64,000 nt of DNA from Epiperipatus broadwayi (lineage: Eukaryota; Onychophora; Udeonychophora; Euonychophora; Peripatidae), in the NCBI GenBank assembly GCA_028023455.1, contig JAQFVV010006238.1, positions 3,664,572 to 3,728,571 of the forward strand, given 5' to 3'. Positions 47,549 to 57,440 of this stretch are shown here, piece by piece. Within the stretch, counting starts at the first letter, position 1. Each line of letters starts with the position of its first letter. A program made the translations under genes and the position numbers. A model generated the notes under the pieces. The model ran no database searches. It worked only from the letters and a program-made list of their open reading frames with translations, and had not been told where the DNA came from.

Positions 47549-47935
47549 TATTATTGATATTGGTATTGCTTAGGTGTGGACTGCTTTCATATATTTACAT
47601 TTATAAATGTATCTAGTCAAGAGCATTATTAGTTTTATTATCTAAGTGATGCATAATTTCACTGCAATTTGAAAGTTATAATTGATTATTTGTTACTATA
47701 CTTTCAGAACAGATTACATTTGCCTGTTTAATGAGATTTATTTGAACTTCTTTGAATTAATAATCTCACTCTTGTATCAAGTTGCAGTTTTTAATGTTTA
47801 CATAAACATATTAGACCATAGATAAAGGTGGATATCCACCTTTATTGTTAAAAGGGGATTGCCTTGATTCTAGGTTAAGATTGTTGATCATTATTGGTAT
47901 TATTTAGGTGTGGACTGCTTTCATATATTTATAAT
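47549..47935 (+). repeat. direct repeats about 338 bp apart, with a perfect palindrome
   Basis: ATTGGTATT, TTAGGTGTGGACTGCTTTCA and TATATTTA occur at 47558-47597 and again at 47893-47933. A 22-bp perfect palindrome (AAAGGTGGATATCCACCTTT plus one base each side) lies at 47823-47844. This resembles a slightly more-than-unit-length copy of a 338-bp circle. No ribozyme core was found. Confidence 0.7.
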
Positions 47936-49478
47936 TATTATATAATATTAATATCATCTGCTCTTTATTACTTTTTACAATGCTTTAAAATTATATGGAT
48001 TTGGCAATGCAATAAGAAAGATGAAGTTATACATAAGTCATCACTTATAATAGCTACTTTTGATTACTGATTATCATTTTAATAATAAATGTTGGATCAG
48101 TTATATATGTAAAATTGTTTATTTGATTAAAATAGGTTATGTTATATATATATATAAATCCTAGGTATTTCAAATTTTCCATCTTGAACCCAGAAACTAA
48201 AATATAGTCAAGAGCTAGAAACCCTAAGAATATGCATTTTATATTTATAAACATTAACTCTAATTTAAAGTATTTTCAAATTAAACTATGTATTGACGCA
48301 ATATTAAATCATTATTTTGTTATAATTTTTAATTTATGACAGTTTTATTAAGTCAGTAGATATGATATTGTAATTTAATTGTTACTAATTTTCTTCTTTT
48401 CTGAGCCAATGTAAGATCTAGTAAAATGAAAATATACACAGAAAAGATAGTTTTTAAAATATTTAGTTTTATTATTACCTAGCATGCTTTCAATATATTT
48501 ATAGTATGTCATATTCATGGTATATAGTGGTGTGATTACACGATGTATTATATTTTGATGTCAGGAATCAAAGTATTGAAAATTAACTCATCTATACTCA
48601 AGATAAGAACTATGAAAATCTGATTGTGAAACATGGCATCTTTTCAATATGTTGAAAAAAATTTGTATATAAATTTTATTTTTTATAATTTTTATAATTT
48701 TTAATACTTTATGAAATTAAGAATTCATGTGAAAAATCCATAATGTATAACTTTTTTTATGGAATCCTCGTTTGCATGAGATCCCAAGCTTTATTTGTTC
48801 TTGTAGCTTGTTAGTTATACCACTGTCTGTTATTTAAAACTATAGTGTAGCCACAAACTATACTATATCTAACTACATGACTTTAATTATATGCTAGCCA
48901 AAGAGAAATCTCAACAAACAAATAAAAATGTAAATAAACAAACAAACAAAAATCCATTAAAATTTACAAATTTTATATTTGAGTAGCCATTTTTCCTTTT
49001 CTGATTGCTCTATGCTATCACTTTTTTTTTTTAAAAAAAAGCATACAATTTTTAGATAAATTTTACAATATACCAGTGGCTGTTTTTCTATGTTGGAGAA
49101 TCATACACGATTACATATATTAATAAAAATTCTTCAGATAATGTTGAAAGAACCTACATTTTATTTTTTTCTTTATTAATATCATCAAAAATTGAAATAA
49201 AGAAAGTTCATTATGCTGTTATTTTATATATATAAATTAAAAAATGAAAATATCATATGCAACAGTTATCAAAGAAAATATATATTAATAATTATAGATT
49301 AATTGCCTTTTTTGGCACAAGATTTTATGTGCTTATCAAATGTTAAATATTTGTTTAACTGTTAACCTATTTTTGTATGCAAAGTATTTTCCACTGTTTT
49401 ATACTGGAAGTAAGAATAAGAACAATAACAATAAATTAAATAAAATTATGATACAGCAATCCAGATTGTTAGAGAGTC
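47936..49478. other. no gene seen
   Basis: About 1.5 kb of AT-rich DNA with no supported feature. Confidence 0.5.
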
Positions 49479-49490
49479 AATAAAGATTAA

Positions 49491-49790
49491 AACAGGCAAA
49501 ACTCACAAAACGTATTGCCACACACAGCAAGCTAGAGTAATCAATGGATGCCAGAAGGCTTGTGCATAAAATCCCCATCTAGTGCCTACTCATCCAATAT
49601 CCCCAGACTAGTTTCTGGCTTGTGGCCTTCATCAGTGAGGAGCTTTGAATCCGAGAGCACTGCACCTAGATCTTTGGATCCAATGCAACCCTCCAGCAAC
49701 CACCTTTTATCTCCATCTAACTACAAAACCATGAGTCTTAAACTGAAAACACCTTAATGTTTTCAATCCAAGCCCATTAGATTGAAACAA
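49491..49790 (-). mobile_element. family F long linear copy, not foldback
   Basis: From AAACAGGCAAAACTC the unit continues past the ribozyme into the unique region (CCTAGATCTTTGGATCC, CCACCTTTTATCTCC, CCAAGCCCATTAGATT). It matches the long copy at 13.1-13.5 kb and stops before the tRNA-like part. It gives the most complete view of the region 5' of the ribozyme. Confidence 0.82.
49592..49650 (-). ncRNA. hammerhead ribozyme, type I, family F, intact core
   Basis: Minus strand: ATTCAA, loop, CCTCA, CTGATGA (49629-49635), stem II GGC/GCC, GAAAC (49611-49615), palindromic ACTAGT, GTC cleavage site (between 49606 and 49605), TGGGG, ATA, TTGGAT. The outer stem keeps six pairs although one is a G-T wobble relative to 35.8 kb. 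Every invariant base is present. Confidence 0.8.
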
Positions 49791-50491
49791 ATTAACTATA
49801 TATAACATAACTTTACATAGAATAAATAAAATCATACCTTATACAACTTTATATACACTATCTTATTATATAATTTTTCATTCATTTTTAATTGACCAGT
49901 TATTAACTAAATTTATTGAAGTTTTATGAATATTCATACTATTATCCATATCATGCTTAATATAATTTCTTTCATGCATTTGACTTTTTTTTTTGAATCT
50001 AAATGTAATTTAAATGTTTAATGTAATATTTTTGTAGCATCTATTTTATGTCCATAGTAGATATATAAAGCAGATTTATCATCTCTTCTACTTTGGCTTT
50101 TTATCCTTTCTGACTTTGATGCACAGTATTTTGCACAATAAAATATTTTCTGGGTAATGCTAAAAGTTTTACAAAATTTTAGAACATACTAAATGTTGAT
50201 ACTGATTTAAAAAAATCAAACCAATTAGAGAGATCCTAATTTCTTGATAACAATTTCACTATATACTTCTACAAGTGGGGAAAAAGTATTGGGAAAAAAA
50301 TATTGCTATAGACACGAAAATCAGATATTTTGTTATTTAAAATAAAAATGTGGTACTTATTTTTTTCTTATTCTTATGATTTTCTGAATGAACATATACT
50401 CAGAAAAATATATGTAAATGTGTCCCTTCAATTTATTATTAACTATATTTTTCTTTTTTAAAATTTTATTTATACTGTAATCTTAATTTAT
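49791..50491. other. no gene seen
   Basis: AT-rich sequence. Confidence 0.5.
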
Positions 50492-50596
50492 ATATACATT
50501 TTCATGTTTCAAAGCATCAGCCAGGAAATGAACCTGTGAATCTGGACAACTGCTTGTAAAGCAGCTGTGCTGACCACTTGGCCACCAACGCTTGAC
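50492..50596 (-). mobile_element. mini-SINE, tRNA-like
   Basis: The minus strand reads GTCAAGCGTTGGTGGCCAAG with a typical body to a B-box-like region and TTTGAAACAT. Likely duplication ATCTTAATTTAT and ATCTTATTTTAT (11 of 12). The tail has lost its A run. Confidence 0.8.
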
Positions 50597-51559
50597 ATCT
50601 TATTTTATGTTTGTCTACTATATATATAAAAGTGTCATATATATATATGCATGTTGAAAATTACTATACACTTGTAATTCAATAAACAATAAGTATTCTA
50701 TTTTAATCAATGTTTATTGACAAAACGTGAGTTCTTATGTCATATATACATTTATACGTGAGAGGGGATGGGAGAGTTGAAATAATATAGTGTAGTTTGG
50801 GCTCTACTATATAATATATAACTATGGCCTCGATGCGTTGGTGCTGAAGTGCATAGATTGTCTGAAAGATATATATCTAGTCCGTTTTACATGCAAAAGA
50901 ATTCTGATGTTGATAATGAAATAATTTAATAGCTATTTTATTATTCAATGATTAGTTATTTTCATTTATTTTCAGTAAACATTTTCTATATATTTAAGTG
51001 TAAAATTTGTTCACAAAGATACGGCCCCTTTGAATAAATAAATAGTGTGTAGCTATGTGGAGAAATCTTTAAAATATTTTTTACATGATGTAATTTTAAA
51101 ATGTATATTTTTTAATATGGATTAAACCTCCCCACTATTATAATTTAGTTGCTTCAGGACTGCCAAAAGATGTAATTTTGGTTGGAATGTTTGAATAATT
51201 TAACAGTAATGTCTTTCATTGATTTTCTATCTTTTTTTTTCCTTCTCTCGTTTTTCTTTGTTAAATAAAAAAATTTTTTTTTTCAGTTTTCAATTGACGA
51301 GAGGGTGTGCATATATATATTTATTTCTTCGCCTTTGATAAATGACAGTTTATCGCTTGGGATAATAGTTAGCCATTGAGTGAAATATTGTTTTAAAATA
51401 AGCAGGTAGAACACATTTAGAAATAAAACAAAAAATAAAAACATTTTAAAATATCATTTTCTTAAGTATTTTTAAATTCGGCTTATATATATAATATTTT
51501 TTCTGAAATTGTTACTTTTTGACAGTCCATATTTAAATGGTAATTTTTTTTTTCTTAAT
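50597..51559. other. no gene seen
   Basis: AT-rich, with T runs near 51229 and 51272. Nothing recognised. Confidence 0.5.
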
Positions 51560-51645
51560 GTGTCAAAGCGTCGGCCAGGAAGCGAACCCCGGTCCAACTG
51601 CTTGTAAGGCAGCTGTGCTAACCACTCGGCCACTTTGTCAGCTAT
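51560..51645 (-). mobile_element. mini-SINE, tRNA-like, altered 5' end
   Basis: The minus strand has GTGGCCGAGTGGTTAGCACA, a GGGGTTCGCTTCC B box and a TTTGACAC end with the A run (T run at 51545-51553). The first bases read GACAAAGTGG instead of GTCAAGCGTTGG, so the acceptor pairing is broken. Confidence 0.8.
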
Positions 51646-51935
51646 TTCGCAAATTTTTTTTTTTAAATTAAATCTAATAGAATTAATTTTGTAATGTGGT
51701 TTAAAATTATTTATTTAAATATTATTAATTTACAATGTTCATTTACAATTCCAAAGTACGTTTATTGTAAGAAGAATGGCTCTGAAGGTCAAACCAGACT
51801 CCTCTCAGTATTAAATACAGCATTTTCGTTATTATAGCAATATATACAATTTCTTTCATGTATTTTTTTTCAAAAAGAAATTTTGTTTTATTGTATGAAT
51901 GCAAAATTTTCCACTTTCAAACAAATCAGCTTAAA

Positions 51936-52215
51936 GTTTTAAGAAGGGATCGAAAACGAATTACTGGGGTGAGAGAACAAATAGGTGTGACTGACATCAT
52001 TGAAAGAGCTAAGAGACTGAAGTTGAGTTGGACATATTGCTAGAAGCGATGATAATAGATGGACAGTCGATATCTTAAACTAGATTCCAAGACTTTGCAA
52101 AAGTCCTTGAAAGAGACCAAATGTGAGATGGATAGATGAAATAATGAAGTGTGCTGGATGATGGATTGAACTTGGAAGGATCTTCATCCTGCAGGGGATC
52201 AATAATGGTTGAAAA
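51936..52215 (+). pseudogene. RTE-like 3' fragment, old
   Basis: It encodes RRDRKRITGVREQIGVTDII, then after a stop the WAGH to WMDEI region with changes, and ends in the ATAATGGTTGAAAATGATAA tail. This corresponds to the last 270 bp of the RTE element. Confidence 0.85.
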
Positions 52216-53164
52216 TGATAAGCTTCATTCATGCGTAATCTTAGCATATGCATATTTTTAAGACCTATAAAGACATTTCTTAAAGATGAGAGACAACTGT
52301 AGTATTAATAACTATTATTTAAAATAAATAATTGTAAACCATATTATAAGAGCTATTTTTCTATATTATTTTTTCTAATCCAAGTGAAAGTAAATAAAGA
52401 AAAGAATAGACCTTGATAATGACTATAATATATGGTAAAAATATAGATGGCGCTGTATGTCAATATATATATATGAATTTGGAGAAATTTTAGTTCTTAT
52501 AGTAAAACACTATTTGTGGGAAAAAAAAATAGATTGGAGTAATTAGAATTAAAGAGCCAATTTTAAAAGAAAAAAAAAGATGTTTGTTTGGAATTAATTG
52601 TAAAATGTCTTTAGAAAATAATTGTATTAGCACCCACGTTAATATAATTAAAGGTACGATTTATGAATGGCTTGCAAATATTATGAATTATCACATTAAG
52701 TTGACTTATAGGATTATCATTTTCATGATTCCTCTGTGTTCATTATTCTTGTCTTTTCTCAAGCTACCATGTTCATTGGACATGAATGGTCTACTTTATA
52801 TCCATTCTGTTTTTTCCCTCTTTAATCATTGTTCAGTCAGTTGGTTTCATAGATATATCTTTCAAGATTCACTTAGTATTTTATAGAAAGTATTTCTATT
52901 TTTCAGCATTTTTTGTGTGAGTTTTATAGAAGTTAAGATTCCCTGTAGTATAATATGGTTTTGGAAAGCTCTTCTAAATTTTGTAATGATTAGAGATTTT
53001 CTTAAGTTTGCAGTTATCCCTGGATGTCCACTTCTATCTTATTATCTGAGCAGATAGTCCATACTTATCGTTGCTTCGATACATTAACTGATAAGCTGCA
53101 AAAAGTATAAACATGTTATTTTCAAAACTCAATGAAGTTTTCCAGTTTTAATCATGTCATATCG
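52216..53164. other. no gene seen
   Basis: An open frame of 100 codons at 52584-52886 has no recognisable motif. Confidence 0.45.
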
Positions 53165-53780
53165 GCATGATTTAGTGCAGTGGTAGAGAACCATGTCATT
53201 CTGCACGATAATGGTATCCAAGTAGACAACCAACGAATCATTTGCCTCTTTAATGGCAAATGCTCTTCTACATTGTCATAAATAGAGAAACAAAATATAT
53301 AACTTACATCATTTAACCATAAATTTAAAAGGAAGGAAAATCAAATATTTGAATTTAATTATGAACATTTTAAGAGCACTTCATGAAATGCTACATTTTA
53401 TTGGAACTGCATTATTTATTCATCTCTTTTCCAAATCAAAAATCACTTGCTAGGATTATGGAGTTCAAGGCCCATGGATCACAACTCTGCTTCTATTATT
53501 TTTGTTATTCAAATTTCTTACAAATTGCCAAAATACAACTCATTTGATTATATATTTCTCATTTTTTAAAAATGAATAGCAATTATGGTTTTTTACCAAA
53601 AGTTCTACGACTCTGAGTGATTCTTTATGGTATGGTAAAATATATGCCCTGCGTAATGGTAGAGTAGCAGGCTTAAGAGCTAAACATTGCTGAATCAAAC
53701 TTTAATCTATTAATTTTGAAGCTGGATGTCACAATCTTTCAAGTGACAAATTATTTGATGATGATTATTATCATTCTTTA
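53165..53780 (+). mobile_element. tRNA-derived SINE cluster
   Basis: Heads are visible at 53166 (TTTAGTGCAGTGGTAGAG) and 53645 (TGCGTAATGGTAGAGTAGC, then GGCTTAAGAGC). A tail at 53505-53550 (CAAATTTCTTACAAATTGC, then CATTTGATTATA) belongs to a copy with a head near 53440. All are diverged. Confidence 0.5.
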
Positions 53781-54394
53781 ATGTTTTGTGGTTTTGTCTT
53801 TAAATTGTATTAAAAAATATTCTAAATTACCAACAACAACAAAATATTCTAATTTATTTGTATTCACAACGCGAACTTACTGCCCCGCTATATTAAGGAT
53901 TTTTTAAAAATGTTTTATATTTGACTGAATTCATTAAGTTATTATTATATCTGAAAGATTTGCGATAAAATAAAATCCAGTTCATATTTGAATGAGATAT
54001 GTCAGTTGCATTGTAAAGAAGAGGTAAAAAATTATTTCATTATATAAATCATACAATTTTAATTTGATTTAATATAATTAAAAATATATATACATATTTG
54101 AAGGCAAATTTTACTTAAAATGATTTGGGGAATAATTCAATAATTGTATTTAAAATATAATAATTTATTTTTTTAGTATAATTTTGCGTTTTATTTGTAT
54201 TCAGAAATTATATTTTTAGAATTTTTTTTTTTTAATATTATGCTGTTTTTATATTCGAATTATATTAAAATAATAGATGCAAGAATTAATTATTAGAAAA
54301 TAATTTTTTTGTATAATCTAAAAATATTTTCATTTACTTAAAAAGTTTTATAATAATTTATGTATATATACACATGTTTATATATAGATATACA
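53781..54394. other. no gene seen
   Basis: Very AT-rich sequence leading into a TA/CA microsatellite. Confidence 0.5.
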
Positions 54395-54985
54395 CATGTG
54401 TATATATAGGGGTTTCGGCAGATTTACAATAAAGTTTTATTCTGACCAGGTGATCGTAGGTCGATTTGGACACACTTGTGAATAATTAACATACATATGT
54501 AGATGCCCTGTAACTCAGGCATGTGTAACATACACACATGTGTGTATATATATACGGTTGTCGGCAGATTTACAATAAAGTTTCATTCTGACCAAATGAT
54601 TGTAAGTCGATTTGGATACAAAATAATATTATGAATAATTAACATATATATATATGCTATTAATTCAGGCATATGTAACATACACACGTGTGTGTGTGTT
54701 ATATATATATATGGGTGTCGGCAGATTTACAGTAAAGTTTCATTCTGACCAAATGATTGTAGGTCGATTTGGATACAAAATGATCATTGTGAATAATTAA
54801 CACATATATAGGTCTTATAACTCAGGCATATGTAACATACACATGTGTATATATATACGGGTAACGGCAGATTTACAATAAAGTTTCACTCTGACCAAAT
54901 GATTGTAGGACGATTTGGATACAAAATGATCATTGTGAATAATTAACACATATATATGTCTTATAACTCAGGCATATGTAACTTG
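54395..54985 (+). repeat. tandem repeat, four units of about 150 bp
   Basis: CGGCAGATTTACA begins each unit at 54416, 54562, 54719 and 54865 (spacings 146, 157 and 146). Each unit continues with GTTTCATTCTGACC, TCGATTTGGA and CTCAGGCATATGTAAC, then an (AC/GT)-TA microsatellite that varies in length. No coding frame and no ribozyme core. It may be a local piece of a larger satellite. Confidence 0.93.
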
Positions 54986-55971
54986 CAAAATATTTTATTT
55001 TAAAATAAAGAATGCACAATCAAGATGTTTGACTAGATGAGATGAAATGAGTAGAACACTATCGTACAGTCCATTTTATTTTACAATGAACTTAAATTAG
55101 ATTTTCTTGCTACAGGCAGATCTCATTTTCACTATTATAATTACTTCGAAGATCCTCTAAGGTTGATTGGTTTCTTTGCCAAGTTATAGTTGAGATTAGG
55201 ATGCATCTGAGAGCTATAATTGGATAAGATATAGAAATCTTCTAGGAAGAAGTTTGCTGCAGAAGTTAAAATGCAGTATCACAATATATCAAATAATGCT
55301 GAATAAAGTATCATCATATTATATTTGAAGATATATTTGTGGTTAAAATATTGGTTTGAATAATCATCGCAAAATTCATCTTTAGTCTATTTTGATTTTT
55401 GTTTTCTTTTAGAAGTGGAATAGCCGTACTCATTTGTAAATGGTTGTTGCTGCTGGCGATTATATGTATATATGTGTCAAAACGGTTTCTAACTCATATA
55501 CCGGTTGGTTACCATTAATTCAAAATTTCTGATTCCAGGATTTTTTTGTGTTTATGAATTTTTTAAATTTTATCAATAATTTTTTTCTTCTTTTTATTAT
55601 AAACCCAAATTCTACTGAAAATTTAAACAAACTAATATTTTGAAATCCTTTTTGTAAGCTGTGTAAGTATATTTTATTAGCAATAATAATGTTTTAAAAC
55701 ATATAATATGCTTATATTTATATCAGCGATAGTTTTTGAATTTAGCAGTTTTTGGATTAACGATCGTCCGCCAGTATAGATGCACATATAGAAAATTAAA
55801 AAGAAATAAATTGCTAATTTTTTATATTTACTATTTTTTTTGAATGATGGGTAATTGAGATTATAGACATGGAAATTGCCAGTATGGAAAAACTACTGAT
55901 AAAAATTAATATTTATTTTTTTATTTGTGCTTTTCACGTTGATGTTTTATATTTCATACTGTCCTAATCTG
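54986..55971. other. no gene seen
   Basis: AT-rich; nothing recognised. Confidence 0.5.
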
Positions 55972-56018
55972 TTATATATAGAATACATAAAAACAAACTC
56001 TTAACAAGCTTTAAAATA

Positions 56019-56073
56019 CCCTCAACCCCAGACCGCGGTTTCTGCATCTAGGGTCGTCAGTGAGGTGTTAGGG
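56019..56073 (-). ncRNA. hammerhead ribozyme, family U, copy 1
   Basis: Minus strand: CCCT, loop, ACCTCA, CTGACGA (56054-56060), a short weak stem II with loop TAGAT, GAAA, palindromic stem III ACCGCGGT, GTC, TGGGGT, loop, AGGG. Stem I has 6 inner pairs (one wobble) and 4 outer pairs. The inner stem I is nearly the same as in family F, suggesting common origin. Stem II is only two sure pairs with a C-A mismatch at its base, the main reason for caution. Confidence 0.7.
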
Positions 56074-56534
56074 ATTAAAAATACTAGAACTAGTCTAGCA
56101 TTTTATCAATGCCTAACTATTGAGAAGAAAATGTGAAACTTTCAGACATTTAAATGTCCAAAAATCCAGCTATCTAACTCAAATAGCCGTATGGGACTGA
56201 ACCAAATTCAGATACACCATATATTAATAGCTCTATCAATATAAAATTGCCAAAGCCTTAATAGCAAAAACTAAAATTAAATTGATAAAAAAGTCAAGTC
56301 AGATGTCACATGACCTAATTTTAATAAAGCTCGTATTTACAAATGTTATATATAGAATACTTAAAAACCAACTCTTAACAAGCTTTAAAATACCCTCAAC
56401 CCCAGACCGCGGTTTCTGCATCTAGCGTCGTCAGATAGCTGGATTTTTGGACATTTAAATGTCTGAAAGTTTCAGATTTTCTTCTCCATAGTTAGGCATT
56501 GATAAAATGCTAGACTAGTTCTAGTATTTTTAAT

Positions 56535-56589
56535 CCCTAACACCTCACTGACGACGCTAGATACAGAAACCGCGGTCTGGGGTTGAGGG
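56535..56589 (+). ncRNA. hammerhead ribozyme, family U, inverted copy
   Basis: Same layout as copy 1 but on the plus strand: CCCT (56535), CTGACGA (56548-56554), GAAA, ACCGCGGT, GTC, TGGGGT, AGGG (to 56589). The invariant core is intact; stem II is a little weaker (ATACA for ATGCA). A third partial core at 56405-56434 (minus) has lost its 5' stem I strand at the inversion point. Confidence 0.68.
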
Positions 56590-56800
56590 TATTTTAAAGC
56601 TTGTTAAGAGTTTGTTTTTACATACTCTATATATAACATTTGTAAATATGAGCTTTATTAAAATTAGGTCATATGACATCTGACTTGATTTTTTATCAAT
56701 TTAATTCTCTTAATCTGCTTGTAAATTGAATTAACTTTATGATTTAGAATTATTATCAATATTTAGGTTTTTTTTTTGCTATTAAATAAAGAATAATCAA

Positions 56801-56925
56801 ATGGTTTTATTGCTCAGGATTTAGTAAGAAGTTTGAGCATCAAAATGCCAGAACTGGAATCAATCCAATGACCATACACTCTAGAATCTGATAATTAACC
56901 ACTATATTAAACTATGCAAGGCAAA
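56801..56925 (-). mobile_element. tRNA-derived SINE, short form
   Basis: The minus strand gives the head CATAGTTTAATATAGTGG, B-box-like GGATTGATTCCAG, then TTCTGGCATTTTGATGC, CTCAAACTTCTTAC and the tail CTGAGCAATAAAACCATTTG. This is the clearest copy of this SINE's head-to-tail order. Confidence 0.65.
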
Positions 56926-56939
56926 ACAAATAGTTGAAT

Positions 56940-57066
56940 GACTGCACTGCTCGAAAGTGCATATGGAGTTCAGGCACAGGAAGTGTCAGAACGAATTGAT
57001 CCAAGGCTCTTACGCTCTCGAGTCTGACACTTGACCACTGCTCTAAAGCACACATGACACTTAGTT
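56940..57066 (-). mobile_element. tRNA-derived SINE head, second family
   Basis: The minus strand has GTGCTTTAGAGCAGTGGTCA, GACTCGAGAGCGTAAGAGCC and GGATCAATTCG (B-box-like). The body is short and not recognised elsewhere in the window. Confidence 0.55.
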
Positions 57067-57146
57067 ATTCATTCATGAATATTAATAACAAACAAATGTT
57101 TTATATATAGTGTGAATTTTTGGCATTCCAATATTGAAACATTTGC

Positions 57147-57440
57147 TAACAAATAGTCAAAATAAGAAGTCATAGATCACATGACCCTATCTCTTAAGCT
57201 TGTAAGTTATAAACAATGAGGATTGCCAATTTTTCAACAAGCTTTGTGATAAATGCTTAGCCAGAGCTAGCACTTAAAATATCTCTGTCAGGAACCCCCA
57301 CTCCCACCCCAAACCCCTGACCATGGTTTCATGGTCAGGGGTTTGGGGTGGAGGTTCCTGACAGAGAATATTTTAAGTGCTAGCTTTGGCTAAGCATTTA
57401 TCACAAAGCTTGTAGAGGAATTGACAATCCTCATTGTTTA
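57147..57440. mobile_element. near-perfect hairpin turning at a half hammerhead
   Basis: Arms 57211-57320 and 57335-57440 are inverted copies with very few mismatches. The turn at 57321-57334 is CCATGG TTT CATGG. Read minus from the turn, the left arm starts GAAACCATGGTC then AGGGGTTTGGGG: the 3' half of a hammerhead (GAAA, palindromic stem III ACCATGGT, GTC site). The CUGANGA half is missing. A leader with TCACATGACC (57170-57180) precedes it, as in family U. Confidence 0.8.

Larger units (their letters stand above)
55972..56700. mobile_element. foldback family U with hammerhead, more than unit length
   Basis: A unit starts at 55972 (GTTATATATAGAATAC) and restarts at 56347, giving a monomer of about 375 bp. 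At 56434 the second pass jumps to the reverse complement and runs back to about 56700. Thus one full unit, a partial direct copy and an inverted partial copy lie together. The inverted parts match over more than 200 bp with few differences. Confidence 0.88.

Noticed and set aside
47549-47935. Solo LTR retrotransposon
   Set aside because: The terminal repeats are under 60 bp, without TG...CA ends, primer site or polypurine tract.
1775-51645. Five tRNA-like cloverleaves as functional tRNA genes
   Set aside because: They have poly-A tails, target duplications, broken stems and differing anticodon loops. They are retroposed SINE copies.
54395-54985. Ribozyme in the 150-bp tandem units
   Set aside because: GAAAC occurs on the minus strand, but there is no CTGANGA box at any usable distance.
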